Of a DNA stretch of 64,000 bases, positions 33,011-42,235 are shown one piece after another. Position numbers and translations under genes: made by a program. A model generated the notes under the pieces. The model was given only the letters and a program-made list of their open reading frames with translations. It was not told the DNA's origin and did no database searches. The stretch comes from Dethiosulfatarculus sandiegensis (GTDB taxonomy: Bacteria > Desulfobacterota > Desulfarculia > Desulfarculales > Desulfarculaceae). The stretch is from the NCBI RefSeq assembly GCF_000931935.2, contig NZ_AZAC01000056.1, positions 248,001 to 312,000 on the forward strand, read 5' to 3'. Position 1 is the first letter of the stretch, and each line of letters begins with the position of its first letter.

Positions 33011-34849
33011 ATGGCCAAGTGGAATGCACGCAGAAGGCTTTTAGATCACACTCATGGAGTGCATGTCACGCAGTTAACTGAAACTAAAGAGCCAAATTTA
33101 ATGCGAGAGGTGTTTCCCTACACCGATGTATGCCGCATTGATTTCGACTATAAGGTGCAACCGCTGGACCCGCCGGACGAGATGCTGATCACCGACACCA
33201 CCTTCCGAGACGGTCAACAGGCCAGGCCGCCCTACAAGGCGGAGCAGATCGTAGCCATCTACGATCTCATGCATCGCCTGTCCGGCCCCAAAGGCATAAT
33301 CCGCCAGTCGGAGTTTTTCCTTTACAGCGAAAAAGACCGTGAGGCGGTGCGTAAATGTCAGGAATTGGGGCACCGTTTTCCCGAGATAACCGGGTGGGTC
33401 AGGGCTAACAAAGATGAACTTAAGGTCGTAAAGGAGTTGAATCTCAAGGAAACCGGGATTCTCACCTCAGTAAGCGACTACCATATATTTCTCAAATTGG
33501 GCCTGGACCGGAAAAAAGCTTTGGATAAATATCTGGGCGTGGTTAAAGACGCCCTGGATATGGGCATTCGGCCAAGGTGCCATTTTGAGGATATAACCAG
33601 GGCGGATATCTACGGCTTTGTGGTGCCGTTTGGCCGGGAATTGGCCAAATTGCGTGAAGAATCAGGGGTGGATATCAAAATTCGCCTTTGCGACACCATG
33701 GGTTATGGGGTCACTTATCCCGGAAGCGCCTTGCCCAGGAGCGTCCCCAAATTGGTCAGGGCCATTATCGAAGATGCCTCTTGCCCGGGCATGCTTATGG
33801 AATGGCACGGGCACAATGATTTCTACAAGGTGCTGATCAATGCCACCACAGCCTGGCTCTATGGCTGCGGAGCTGCCAACGGAACCCTTTTGGGCTTTGG
33901 CGAGCGCACCGGCAATACGCCTCTGGAAGCCCTGGTCATGGAATATATAAGCCTTAAGGGCAAAGACGACGGTATGGACCCCAAGGTGATCACTGAGATA
34001 GCCGATTATTTCACGAATGCAATAGGTTATCATATTCCTCCGGCAACGCCGTTTGTAGGCCGCGATTTCAACTCCACCTCTGCGGGGATCCACGCGGACG
34101 GGTTAATGAAGAACCCGGAGATTTATAACATTTTTGACACCGAGGCAGTGTTGGACAGGCCCTATAGCATAGCCATAACCGATAAATCCGGCCTGGCCGG
34201 AGTCGTGCACTGGCTGAATCAGCGCCTCAAGCTGAAAGACGATGCCAAGGTGGACAAGCGCCACCCGGGAGTTCAACGAATCTACAACTGGGTCAAACAG
34301 CAATATGAAGACGGCAGGTTGACCACCATAGGAAACGCCGAGATGGAAGTGGTGTCTCGGAAACATCTTCCGCAGATGTTTGTCAGCGAGTTTGACCGCC
34401 TGAAGAAGCATGCCATCGCCCTGGCCCATTCAATTGGTAAAGACCTCATTGAACGTGAAGAACTCAAGACAATGGCCCCTGCCATGGTCGAGCCCCTTCT
34501 GGAGGATTACCTGGAAGCCAACCCCTTTATTCAGTTTATGTACATGGTCAATGACCAGGGCTACATGGTGACCAAAAACATCACTCACATAACGGACCGG
34601 GCTAAATACGGCCGTGCCAGCCTGGATGTGGACTATAGTGACCGGGACTGGTTTATCCAACCGATGAAAGACGGTAAGGTATATGTATCTGATTTCTATA
34701 CCAGCCGTTTCACCAATGCCCTATGCATCACGGTGAGCGGGCCGGTGCGTAATACGGACGACAGAATCGTGGGGATTCTGGGGGCCGATATTCGACTTGA
34801 GGAGCTTCTGAAAATGGAGGCCAAGGAGGCCAATGGAGGGAACTCCTGA
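33011..34849 (+). CDS. DRE-TIM metallolyase (homocitrate/isopropylmalate/Re-citrate-synthase-like) fused to a C-terminal Cache domain
   Basis: The product is a 612-residue two-part protein. Residues ~55-390 form a TIM-barrel of the DRE-TIM family: DTTFRDGQQARPP (~62-74), metal-ligand HGHND (~264-268) and GFGERTGNTPLE (~294-305), as in claisen-type acyl-CoA synthases. A helical linker (~400-500) leads to a Cache-like sensor (~500-605) with DRDWFIQP, YVSDFYTS and IVGILGADI. No signal peptide or membrane segment is seen, so this Cache domain should be cytoplasmic, which is unusual. GGAGG precedes the ATG. Next to methylmalonyl-CoA genes, a citrate-forming enzyme regulated by a small ligand is plausible but not shown; it is not a transcarboxylase 5S subunit. 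Confidence 0.75.
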   Translation: MAKWNARRRLLDHTHGVHVTQLTETKEPNLMREVFPYTDVCRIDFDYKVQPLDPPDEMLITDTTFRDGQQARPPYKAEQIVAIYDLMHRLSGPKGIIRQSEFFLYSEKDREAVRKCQELGHRFPEITGWVRANKDELKVVKELNLKETGILTSVSDYHIFLKLGLDRKKALDKYLGVVKDALDMGIRPRCHFEDITRADIYGFVVPFGRELAKLREESGVDIKIRLCDTMGYGVTYPGSALPRSVPKLVRAIIEDASCPGMLMEWHGHNDFYKVLINATTAWLYGCGAANGTLLGFGERTGNTPLEALVMEYISLKGKDDGMDPKVITEIADYFTNAIGYHIPPATPFVGRDFNSTSAGIHADGLMKNPEIYNIFDTEAVLDRPYSIAITDKSGLAGVVHWLNQRLKLKDDAKVDKRHPGVQRIYNWVKQQYEDGRLTTIGNAEMEVVSRKHLPQMFVSEFDRLKKHAIALAHSIGKDLIEREELKTMAPAMVEPLLEDYLEANPFIQFMYMVNDQGYMVTKNITHITDRAKYGRASLDVDYSDRDWFIQPMKDGKVYVSDFYTSRFTNALCITVSGPVRNTDDRIVGILGADIRLEELLKMEAKEANGGNS

Positions 34850-35016
34850 AACCGGTGAAGAGACTTGACAACCTTGTCCCGGCGTTCTATCCTTCCGAAG
34901 CTGAATTGGTTTTAAGTAACTGGGTATTGTCTACAATTAACTCCCCCCTCTCGGGTTTGCCTTCCTTTTTCAGGCACCGAGCAAATCATGGGGAAGGCGT
35001 AAACAGGAGGAATATT

Positions 35017-35229
35017 TTGGCAGAAATCAAAGCTCCCATGGGCGGCAAGGTAATTAAAGTTTCCGTCGAAGTTGGCGCAAAGATTGCCGAAGACGACGAA
35101 GTGGCAGTGCTCGAAGCCATGAAAATGGAAATGCCCATTCTCTCCGAAGATGAAGGCACCGTGGCCGAGATCAAAGTTGAAGCCGGCCAGGCTGTCGAAG
35201 CAGAGCAGGTATTGGTCGTCCTCAATTAG
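35017..35229 (+). CDS. stand-alone biotin-attachment (biotinyl) domain protein
   Basis: The 70-residue protein is essentially one biotinyl domain, with the biotin lysine in EAMKMEM (~residue 34-36) and the folded beta-sheet halves on either side. It would carry CO2 between a biotin carboxylase and a carboxyltransferase, most likely the acyl-CoA carboxyltransferase encoded 341 bases downstream. I place the start at TTG 35017 because AGGAGG lies 6 bases ahead; the frame stays open back to 34855 but that part has no family similarity. It ends at a strong terminator. No biotin carboxylase or 5S subunit gene lies in the window. Confidence 0.85.
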   Translation: MAEIKAPMGGKVIKVSVEVGAKIAEDDEVAVLEAMKMEMPILSEDEGTVAEIKVEAGQAVEAEQVLVVLN

Positions 35230-35267
35230 TTCCTTGTCTCTGGCGTAAACAGGCTAATGTAAGTTAC

Positions 35268-35316
35268 CGGCTTGTCCGGTTCCCGTTAAAAAGGGGGCCG
35301 GACAAGCCGTTTTTTA
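35268..35316 (+). terminator. intrinsic terminator after the biotinyl-domain gene
   Basis: CGGCTTGTCCGG (35268-35279) pairs with CCGGACAAGCCG (35298-35309), followed by seven T. The loop is 18 bases. It separates the biotinyl gene from the carboxyltransferase gene. Confidence 0.88.
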
Positions 35317-35569
35317 TGCCGATCCTTTCTCAAGGGGAAGGCGTCTGGTTTTTTAAAAGAGATCGCTGCTTGGGAAACTACCTGTTTTAGTTCCATAATG
35401 ATAATTAATACCTGTTTTTCGCTATGTTATGATCACCTTTGGTCAATACCGGCCGACTCAGTATTCAACTTTTCTATTTTATACTGGCACATGCCCAGGT
35501 AAAATCCCCATAATACTGATATTCGAATCTTTGACAATCAAAGCAACGCAAATGATCTAAGGATGACAA
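35317..35569. other. leader/promoter region of the carboxyltransferase-mutase genes
   Basis: No ORF is credible. A TTGACA occurs at 35531 but a good -10 is missing; AAGGA just before 35570 is the ribosome-binding site. The actual promoter is not identified. Confidence 0.35.
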
Positions 35570-37135
35570 ATGACCCCACAACCATCTAAGACCAGCGCAA
35601 AACTTGAAGAACTGGACCGCAGAAACGAAGAAGCCAAACTCGGCGGCGGCCAGGACCGTATCGATAAACAACACGCTAAAGGCAAAATGACCGCCAGAGA
35701 GCGTATCCTAGCCTTGTTGGACAAAGGTTCCTTTCAGGAGCTGGATCGTTTTGTGGTTCACGACTGCACTGAATTCGGCATGGACAAGCAAAAGATCAAA
35801 GGCGACGGCGTGGTCACCGGCCACGGCACCATAGACGGTCGTACGGTCTTTGTTTTCAGCCAGGATTTCACTGTCTTCGGCGGCTCTCTCTCCGGGGCTT
35901 ACGGCCGTAAAATCTGCAAGGTCATGGACCTGGCGGTCAAGGCCGGCGCTCCCATCATCGGGCTGAATGACTCGGGCGGAGCCCGCATCCAGGAGGGAGT
36001 GGTTTCCTTGGGGTCATATGGAGAGATATTTAAGCGTAATGTGCAATCGTCCGGAGTGGTTCCCCAGATCAGCGCCATCATGGGACCCTGCGCCGGCGGT
36101 GCGGTTTATTCTCCGGCCATTACCGACTTTATCTTCATGGTGGACCAGACCAGCTATATGCATATAACCGGTCCCCAGGTGATCAAGACCGTCACCGGTG
36201 AAGAAGTCACCAGCGAGAGTCTTGGCGGCGCCTCGGTGCACAACAAAATCAGCGGCGTGGCCCAGTTTATGGCCAAGACAGACCAGGAGTGCCTAGACGA
36301 CATTCGTAAGCTGCTCTCCTATCTCCCGCAGAGTTGGGAGGAAAAGCCGCCGGAAAGTCATTCCACCGACTCTCCGGACCGTATCTGCGAAGAACTTAAA
36401 ACCATTATTCCCGATAATCCCAAATCCCCCTACAATATGAAAAAACTGGTTAAAAGCGTGGTCGACACCGACAGCTTTTTCGAGGTGCAGCCCCACTTTG
36501 CCAAAAACATGCTCACCGGTTTTGCCCGCCTCAGGGGGATGAGTGTGGGTGTTGTAGCCAATAACCCAATGTTCATGGCCGGTTGCCTGGATATTGACGC
36601 TTCTCGCAAATGCGCCAGGTTTGTGCGCTTCTGCGATTCCTTTAATATTCCGGTCATAACCTTTGTGGATGTGCCCGGCTTCCTGCCCGGCGTGCAACAG
36701 GAATACGGCGGCATCATCTGCCACGGCTCCAAGGTTATCTACGCCTATTGCGAAGCCACAGTGCCCCTGATCACCGTGATCACCAGAAAGGCCTATGGCG
36801 GAGCTTATGACGTGATGGGCTCCAAACACCACGGCGCGGATGTCAACTTTGCCTTCCCCACCGCTGAAATTGCGGTTATGGGCCCCGAGGGGGCGGTTAA
36901 TATCGTCTTCCGCAAGGAGTTGGCCGAGGCCGAGGATAAAAAGGCCGCCTACGACGACCTGGTGCAGGAATACCGCTCCCGTATAGCCAGCCCCTACCGG
37001 GCTGCGGAACTTGGTTACATTGACGAGATCATCAGGCCCGAAGATACCAGGACCAAGATCATAAGCGCGCTTTTGGCTATTCGGAATAAAAAAACCTTCC
37101 GCCCCGTGCGACGCCACGGAAATGTTCCCATGTGA
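35570..37135 (+). CDS. acyl-CoA carboxyltransferase (methylmalonyl-CoA/propionyl-CoA type, 12S-like)
   Basis: This carboxyltransferase of the crotonase-like fold moves carboxyl between biotin and propionyl-CoA or methylmalonyl-CoA. The 521-residue product shows the N-terminal [17 protein letters not shown], acyl-CoA oxyanion region [14 protein letters not shown] and [13 protein letters not shown], and the C-terminal half with [32 protein letters not shown] and the [14 protein letters not shown] segment, all standard for PccB/12S proteins. The start has AAGGA ahead. It is followed almost immediately by methylmalonyl-CoA mutase, so the substrate is very probably methylmalonyl-CoA/propionyl-CoA. 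Decarboxylating versus carboxylating direction cannot be read from the sequence. Confidence 0.9.
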   Translation: MTPQPSKTSAKLEELDRRNEEAKLGGGQDRIDKQHAKGKMTARERILALLDKGSFQELDRFVVHDCTEFGMDKQKIKGDGVVTGHGTIDGRTVFVFSQDFTVFGGSLSGAYGRKICKVMDLAVKAGAPIIGLNDSGGARIQEGVVSLGSYGEIFKRNVQSSGVVPQISAIMGPCAGGAVYSPAITDFIFMVDQTSYMHITGPQVIKTVTGEEVTSESLGGASVHNKISGVAQFMAKTDQECLDDIRKLLSYLPQSWEEKPPESHSTDSPDRICEELKTIIPDNPKSPYNMKKLVKSVVDTDSFFEVQPHFAKNMLTGFARLRGMSVGVVANNPMFMAGCLDIDASRKCARFVRFCDSFNIPVITFVDVPGFLPGVQQEYGGIICHGSKVIYAYCEATVPLITVITRKAYGGAYDVMGSKHHGADVNFAFPTAEIAVMGPEGAVNIVFRKELAEAEDKKAAYDDLVQEYRSRIASPYRAAELGYIDEIIRPEDTRTKIISALLAIRNKKTFRPVRRHGNVPM

Positions 37136-37146
37136 GGCAGTTTGCT

Positions 37147-38811
37147 ATGAGTTCCAGTCCAGAGATCAAAAAGAGTCTGGAGGCTTGGCAAGCCAAAGTG
37201 GATCAGATGCTTGCCAAGCGTCCGGAGCGACAGGTAAGTTTCGCAACTATCAGCGGGCAGCCCCTTGAGAGGGTATATCTACCTGAAGAAGTTGATGAAA
37301 ACTATATGCACAAGTTGGGTCTTCCCGGTGAATATCCCTACACCAGGGGAGTCCAGCCCACCATGTACCGGGGGCGTTTCTGGACCATGCGCCAGTACGC
37401 CGGTTTTGCCACGGCCAAGGAGAGCAACACCCGTTACCGCTATCTTTTGGACCAGGGGCAAACCGGCTTGAGTGTGGCCTTCGACCTGCCGACTCAGATC
37501 GGCTATGACGCCGACGATGCCCTGGCCATGGGCGAGGTGGGCAAGGTCGGAGTCAGTGTGAGCTCACTGGCCGATATGGAGATCCTCTTTGACCAAATCC
37601 CCCTGGACAAGGTTTCCACCTCCATGACCATCAATGCCCCGGCTTCGGTGCTTTTGGCCATGTATATCGCAGTGGGTGAGAAACAAGGGGTCAAGCCCGC
37701 TCAGCTCAGGGGCACCATTCAAAACGATATTCTTAAGGAGTATTCCAGCCGGGGAACCTATATTTTCCCGCCAAGGCCTTCCATGCGCATAATTACGGAT
37801 ATTTTTGGCTACTGCGCCTCGGATGTGCCGAACTGGAACACCATCAGCATCAGCGGTTATCACATCCGCGAGGCCGGTTCCACGGCTATCCAGGAAGTTG
37901 CCTTTACCTTGAGCAACGGCCTTGCCTATGTAAAGGCAGCGGTTGACGCCGGTTTGGATGTGGATCAGTTTGCCCCGCGTTTGAGCTTTTTCTTTAACGC
38001 CCATTCCGACTTCCTTGAGGAAGTCGCCAAGTATCGGGCGGCCAGGCGAGTCTGGGCCAGGTTGATGAAAGAGCGTTTCGGCGCCAAAAACAAAAAGAGC
38101 ATGATGATAAGGTTCCACACCCAGACGGCTGGTTGCAGCTTGACTGCCCAGCAGCCCAAAAACAACATCATGCGGGTTGCCTACCAGGCCTTGAGCGCAG
38201 TGCTAGGCGGAACCCAGAGCCTGCACACCAACTCCATGGACGAGGCTTTGAGCCTGCCGACCACCGAGAGTGTGACTATTGCCCTGCGCACCCAACAGGT
38301 CATCGCCTATGAAACCGGTGTGGCCAACACCGTCGATCCCCTGGCCGGTTCCTACTATGTGGAGCATTTGACCGACGAGATCGAAAAGAAGGCGCTTGAG
38401 TACATAGAGCAGATCGACGAAATGGGCGGCAGCGTTGAGGCGATCGAGCGCGGTTATGTGCAGCGCGAGATTCAGGATGCGGCCTACGCCTATCAGAAAG
38501 CCGTGGAAAGCGGTGAGCGTGTGGTGGTTGGTGTGAACAAGTTTGTCTCCGACGAGGCCCCGCCGGCTGATTTGCTTAAGGTTGATCCCAAAGTGGGCGA
38601 AGCCCAGGCCATGGCCCTGGCCAAACTTCGTTCCGAAAGGGATAATCAGGCTGTGGATCAGAGATTGGCCGAATTAAGGGAAGCGGCCAAGGGAACTTCC
38701 AACCTGATGCCGTATATCCTGGATTCGGTCAGGGTCTACGCCACCTTGGGAGAAATCTGCAACACACTGCGCGATGTTTACGGAGAATATCAGGCGCCTA
38801 AAACCATCTAG
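37147..38811 (+). CDS. methylmalonyl-CoA mutase, large (catalytic) subunit
   Basis: Together with the next gene product, this isomerises methylmalonyl-CoA and succinyl-CoA using adenosylcobalamin. The 554-residue product is the TIM-barrel half, with the N-terminal [50 protein letters not shown] and the central [17 protein letters not shown]. The B12-binding domain is absent here and is encoded separately, so the enzyme is the split, heteromeric form found in archaea, Clostridia and Deltaproteobacteria. The start at ATG 37147 has GAGG 9 bases ahead; an earlier in-frame GTG overlaps the preceding stop. It belongs to the propionate/succinate pathway. Confidence 0.93.
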   Translation: MSSSPEIKKSLEAWQAKVDQMLAKRPERQVSFATISGQPLERVYLPEEVDENYMHKLGLPGEYPYTRGVQPTMYRGRFWTMRQYAGFATAKESNTRYRYLLDQGQTGLSVAFDLPTQIGYDADDALAMGEVGKVGVSVSSLADMEILFDQIPLDKVSTSMTINAPASVLLAMYIAVGEKQGVKPAQLRGTIQNDILKEYSSRGTYIFPPRPSMRIITDIFGYCASDVPNWNTISISGYHIREAGSTAIQEVAFTLSNGLAYVKAAVDAGLDVDQFAPRLSFFFNAHSDFLEEVAKYRAARRVWARLMKERFGAKNKKSMMIRFHTQTAGCSLTAQQPKNNIMRVAYQALSAVLGGTQSLHTNSMDEALSLPTTESVTIALRTQQVIAYETGVANTVDPLAGSYYVEHLTDEIEKKALEYIEQIDEMGGSVEAIERGYVQREIQDAAYAYQKAVESGERVVVGVNKFVSDEAPPADLLKVDPKVGEAQAMALAKLRSERDNQAVDQRLAELREAAKGTSNLMPYILDSVRVYATLGEICNTLRDVYGEYQAPKTI

Positions 38812-38863
38812 ATCTAAAGGTTTAAGCGTTTTTTGGGTTTTACCCACGTAAGTGGAGAAAAAT

Positions 38864-39253
38864 ATGCGAAAGATAAGGGTTCTTGCCGCCAAACCCGGTT
38901 TGGACGGACACGATCGGGGCATAAAGGTCATAGCGGCCGCCTTGCGTGACGCCGGGATGGAGGTTATCTACACTGGTCTGAGGCAGACTCCGGAGCAAAT
39001 CGTCACTGCGGCTCTTGAGGAAGATGTGGATGTTATTGCCTTAAGTGTGCTCTCAGGCGCCCATGATTACCTTTTCCCCAGGGTCATGGACCTGGTTCGG
39101 GAAAAGAATATGGAAGACGTGCTGGTGATCGGCGGCGGCATTATTCCAGATGAAGATATTCCCGGCTTGCTGGACTGCGGAATCGCCGCTGTATTCGGGC
39201 CCGGAACTTCAACCAGTAAAATTGTTGAGTATATTCAGGAAAAAGTAAAGTAA
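38864..39253 (+). CDS. methylmalonyl-CoA mutase, small B12-binding subunit
   Basis: This 129-residue protein is a cobalamin-binding domain. The DxHxxG motif that coordinates cobalt through histidine is visible in [11 protein letters not shown], followed by [14 protein letters not shown] and the [13 protein letters not shown] segment of the B12 fold. The ATG at 38864 has GTGGAG 7 bases ahead; GTG 38852 is in frame but too close to that site. It lies 52 bases after the large subunit gene and is followed by a strong hairpin, so it ends the carboxyltransferase-mutase operon. No epimerase or MeaB chaperone gene is next to it. Confidence 0.93.
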   Translation: MRKIRVLAAKPGLDGHDRGIKVIAAALRDAGMEVIYTGLRQTPEQIVTAALEEDVDVIALSVLSGAHDYLFPRVMDLVREKNMEDVLVIGGGIIPDEDIPGLLDCGIAAVFGPGTSTSKIVEYIQEKVK

Positions 39254-39277
39254 CCTCAAAGGCTTACAGCTGAGTAT

Positions 39278-39314
39278 AAACCCGGGGCCGGAATATTCAT
39301 CCGGCCCCGGGTTT
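39278..39314 (+). terminator. hairpin terminator after the methylmalonyl-CoA mutase genes
   Basis: AAACCCGGGGCCGG (39278-39291) pairs perfectly with CCGGCCCCGGGTTT (39301-39314) around a 9-base AT-rich loop. The T-run after it is short (TTT then ATGG), but the stem is very stable. Confidence 0.8.
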
Positions 39315-39365
39315 ATGGTTGAATTGAATAAGCAAGGCCCCATTGTCAGGGTGGGGAATTTTTGC

Positions 39366-39393
39366 TTGCTAATGCCTGGGTTTGCTCTATACT
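39366..39393 (+). promoter_or_regulatory. candidate promoter for tRNA-Gly
   Basis: TTGCTA (39366-39371), a 16-base spacer and TATACT (39388-39393). A small perfect hairpin (AACTCTCC/GGAGAGTT, ~39403-39421) follows before the tRNA. Confidence 0.5.
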
Positions 39394-39527
39394 TAAGCTC
39401 CGAACTCTCCGGTGGAGAGTTTTCTCGGATTTGGAGACGACTGCCGGGTTTTAGTTGCTTGGGGGCTTGTTAAAGATACTTTTCCCAGGTAGCCTTTGGT
39501 TGATTGTATCTGGATCAGAGAAAGTGA

Positions 39528-39603
39528 GCGGGCATAACTCAGCTGGTAGAGTACGAGCTTCCCAAGCTTGAAGTCGCGGGTTCGAACCCCGTTGCCCGCT
39601 CCA
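39528..39603 (+). tRNA. tRNA-Gly (anticodon CCC)
   Basis: A complete 76-base cloverleaf: acceptor GCGGGCA paired with TGCCCGC, D-arm ACTC/GAGT, anticodon stem CGAGC/GCTTG enclosing TTCCCAA (anticodon CCC), T-arm with GTTCGAA, and an encoded 3' CCA. It decodes GGG. It lies alone between the mutase operon and rimP. Confidence 0.95.
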
Positions 39604-39871
39604 TACTTCCTTGTTGACCGAATCCGTCCGGGCTGCCCGTCTTGATGATAAAGAAGGGCTGGCCGGGATAAGTCCCTTTTTGAGGGGGTTGTCTAAAACC
39701 ATCCTCCGGTTTTTGGCAGCTTGCTTTGATTAGTGGACCGATCTAATCTGACTGGCTTGGTTTAGCCGCTGACCAGCGCGGGATAGGAAGTAAACGGTCC
39801 ACGGCCCCCTTATGGATGGCCAAGGGCCTAAACGTGTTTGTCGGCACCATAACCATTATGGAGTTTTGATA

Positions 39872-40357
39872 TTGACATTTGGAGATAATCCACTTGAGAA
39901 CGGCGGACTTAAGCAGCGTTTGACTACGCTGTTGGAGCCGGTGGTCCGTTCCGAGGGGTTGGTTTTAGTGGAATTAGCCTTTTCCGGAGATGGAAAAGGT
40001 CAGATTCTGAGGTTGTTTGTCGACCGCCCCGAAGGTGGTGTCACGATTGACGAATGCGCTTTGTTGAGCCGTCAGATTTCAGACCTGCTTGATGTGGAAG
40101 ACCCCATAGTCGGCAAATACAGCCTTGAGGTCAGCTCGCCGGGGCTGACCCGCGCCCTTAAAACACCTGTTGAGTTTCAGGTCTTCGCCGGTAGAGCAGC
40201 CAAAATGACAGTCAGAGATGACGACGGTCGCACCAAGACCGTAAAGGGCGTGCTCAAAGGGATGCAGGAAGGCGATGTATTGATAGAGGTTCAGGGGAAG
40301 ATTCGCGCTTTTTCCATTGAACAAGTGGCCAAGGCAAAATTGGACCTGAATGGTTAA
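39872..40357 (+). CDS. rimP: ribosome maturation factor RimP
   Basis: RimP assists 30S subunit maturation. The product is ~161 residues if it starts at TTG 39872, where GGAG lies 8 bases ahead; the frame is open back to ATG 39812, but that extension (rich in His, Arg and Cys) is not typical of the family. The N-terminal domain shows LEPVVRSEGLVLVELAFS and the signature VDRPEGGVTIDECALLSRQISDLLD, then SLEVSSPGL; the C-terminal SH3-like domain contains the GVLKGMQEGDVLIE stretch. The rimP-nusA-infB order is highly conserved and supports the call. Confidence 0.9.
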   Translation: MTFGDNPLENGGLKQRLTTLLEPVVRSEGLVLVELAFSGDGKGQILRLFVDRPEGGVTIDECALLSRQISDLLDVEDPIVGKYSLEVSSPGLTRALKTPVEFQVFAGRAAKMTVRDDDGRTKTVKGVLKGMQEGDVLIEVQGKIRAFSIEQVAKAKLDLNG

Positions 40358-40439
40358 GTGAAGATATGACTAAAGCACAAAACCGCGAATCATTGGCATT
40401 TCTGCCGGTTTTTGACACCCTGCCAAAGGGGAGTTTACT

Positions 40440-41885
40440 ATGAGCGAATTGAAGAGGATGATCGACCTGGTGGCCCGGGAAAAAGGCCTGGATCGTGAGA
40501 TCCTCATCGCAACCCTTGAAGAGGCTATGCGATCGGCGGCTCGTCGTATGCTCGGCAGTAAAGTCGAGGTTGACGTGGCCTACAATGACGAACTCGGAGA
40601 GGTTGAAGTCTTTGAGTTTAAAGAGGTTGTGGACGAGTTGACTGATCCTGACGTTCAGGTTTCCCTGGAGCAAGCCCTGAGCCTTGACCCTGAATGTCAA
40701 CCCGGCGATGAACTGGGTGTAAAAGTGGAGACCGCCGACTTCGGCCGTATCGCCGCCCAGAGCGCCAAACAGGTGATAATCCAGCGCATGAAAGATGCGG
40801 AGAGGGATGTCATCTATGAAGATTTTAAAGACCGCAAGTCCGAGATTATAAACGGTATTGTGCAGCGGTTTGATAAAGGGGCCATCATTGTCAACCTGGG
40901 CCGGACCGAAGCGGTGCTGCCGCATAAGGAGCAGGTTCCCAGGGAAGGTTACCGCCCCGGAGAGCGGATCCGCGCCTATGTGCTTGATGTCAGGCGCATC
41001 AGCAGAGGTCCCCAGATAATATTGTCTCGAACCCACCCCGGCTTTATTCAGGCTTTGTTTGAGCTGGAGGTGCCCGAGATTTCCGAAGGTATCGTGGAGG
41101 TCAAGGGCGTGGCCCGTGAGGCCGGAAGCCGCACCAAAATAGGAGTCTCCTCTCAGGACAGGGATGTTGATCCGGTGGGTGCCTGTGTGGGTATGAAGGG
41201 CTCCAGGGTGCAGGCTGTGGTGCAGGAACTCAGGGGGGAGAAAATCGATATTATCGCCTGGGACATGGACCCGGCCAAGTACGTGGTCAATGCTTTGGCC
41301 CCGGCTGAAATTTCCAGGGTCATTGTGGATGAAGTCCAGCAGTGCATGGAAGTTATTGTGGCCGATGAGATGCTCTCCTTGGCCATCGGCAGAAGAGGGC
41401 AGAACGTCCGCCTGGCCAGCAAGCTCACCGGCTGGCGCATTGATGTGAAGAGCGAGTCCAAATACAGTGAATCCCTTAGGGACGGCTATCGGTCATTGCT
41501 CGACGTTGTCGGTGTGGGCGATGTTGGGGCCGATACTTTATTCCAGGCTGGTTTTGGTTCGGCAGAGGCTTTGGCCGATGTTGATATCGACGAGCTGGCC
41601 GCTTTGCCCGGAATTGACCGGGAAAGGGCCGAATCACTGGTGGCGGATGCCAAACTCTACCTCGAGGAACAGAGAAAATCAGGTAAGTCTTCGGTAGGCG
41701 TTGTAATAAAGCCGGCCGAGACTATGAGCCTGGAAAATGCTTTTACTCCCAAGCCTCAAGCTCCTGTAGAGGATGAATCCGAAGAGGCGGTTGACCCGGC
41801 AGAGGAATCTGTTGAAAATTCGGATGAAGAAAACGCTTCTTTGGATGAAGCCGCCCCTCAAGAGGAAAAAGCTCCTCAAGACTAG
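40440..41885 (+). CDS. nusA: transcription termination/antitermination factor NusA
   Basis: NusA binds RNA polymerase and nascent RNA and modulates pausing, termination and antitermination. The 481-residue product has the N-terminal polymerase-binding domain ([18 protein letters not shown]), S1 domain (~130-200), two KH domains (~200-345, with [21 protein letters not shown] and [18 protein letters not shown]), then a helix-hairpin-helix repeat-like segment ([15 protein letters not shown] and [14 protein letters not shown]) and a strongly acidic tail. The length is normal. It starts 82 bases after rimP. Confidence 0.97.
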   Translation: MSELKRMIDLVAREKGLDREILIATLEEAMRSAARRMLGSKVEVDVAYNDELGEVEVFEFKEVVDELTDPDVQVSLEQALSLDPECQPGDELGVKVETADFGRIAAQSAKQVIIQRMKDAERDVIYEDFKDRKSEIINGIVQRFDKGAIIVNLGRTEAVLPHKEQVPREGYRPGERIRAYVLDVRRISRGPQIILSRTHPGFIQALFELEVPEISEGIVEVKGVAREAGSRTKIGVSSQDRDVDPVGACVGMKGSRVQAVVQELRGEKIDIIAWDMDPAKYVVNALAPAEISRVIVDEVQQCMEVIVADEMLSLAIGRRGQNVRLASKLTGWRIDVKSESKYSESLRDGYRSLLDVVGVGDVGADTLFQAGFGSAEALADVDIDELAALPGIDRERAESLVADAKLYLEEQRKSGKSSVGVVIKPAETMSLENAFTPKPQAPVEDESEEAVDPAEESVENSDEENASLDEAAPQEEKAPQD

Positions 41886-41929
41886 GGATGTGCGGATTTT
41901 AATGGTTATCGGTAAGGGGCTGTTGCTTT

Positions 41930-42235
41930 TTGACCCGAGTTGATAAAAAAAAACCCTTGCGCACCTGTATAGCCTGTGGTTTGAAAGCTCCGCAGGATGA
42001 GTTGCTGAGGTTGGCTTTGGTCAAGGGGGAAGTTCGGCCCGATCCGGCGCGCCGTCTGAACGGACGCGGGGCCTATATCTGTAAGAAGAAGGAATGTGTT
42101 GAACATTTGGCACGATATGGCAAAAAAAAGCGGGTGTTTCGAAGTCGTTTAGACGAAAATGCCTGGGTCGGACTTATAGAGATCCTGACCTCAAAGGCTG
42201 TGTCTGTGCCGTCTGATATTTCGAGAGGAGCCTGA
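41930..42235 (+). CDS. YlxR-family RNA-binding protein (DUF448)
   Basis: This small basic protein of the YlxR/RnpM family lies between nusA and infB in very many bacteria and was shown in some species to bind RNase P RNA. The 101-residue product carries the family core: [20 protein letters not shown] and [19 protein letters not shown]. It starts at TTG 41930 with AAGGGG ~11 bases ahead. Its stop overlaps the ATG of infB, so the two are translationally coupled. The C-terminal extension of ~25 residues is not conserved. Confidence 0.9.
   Translation: MTRVDKKKPLRTCIACGLKAPQDELLRLALVKGEVRPDPARRLNGRGAYICKKKECVEHLARYGKKKRVFRSRLDENAWVGLIEILTSKAVSVPSDISRGA

Noticed and set aside
34855-35016. N-terminal extension of the biotinyl protein from 34855.
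   Set aside because: A strong AGGAGG before TTG 35017 and the absence of family similarity upstream favour the short 70-residue form.
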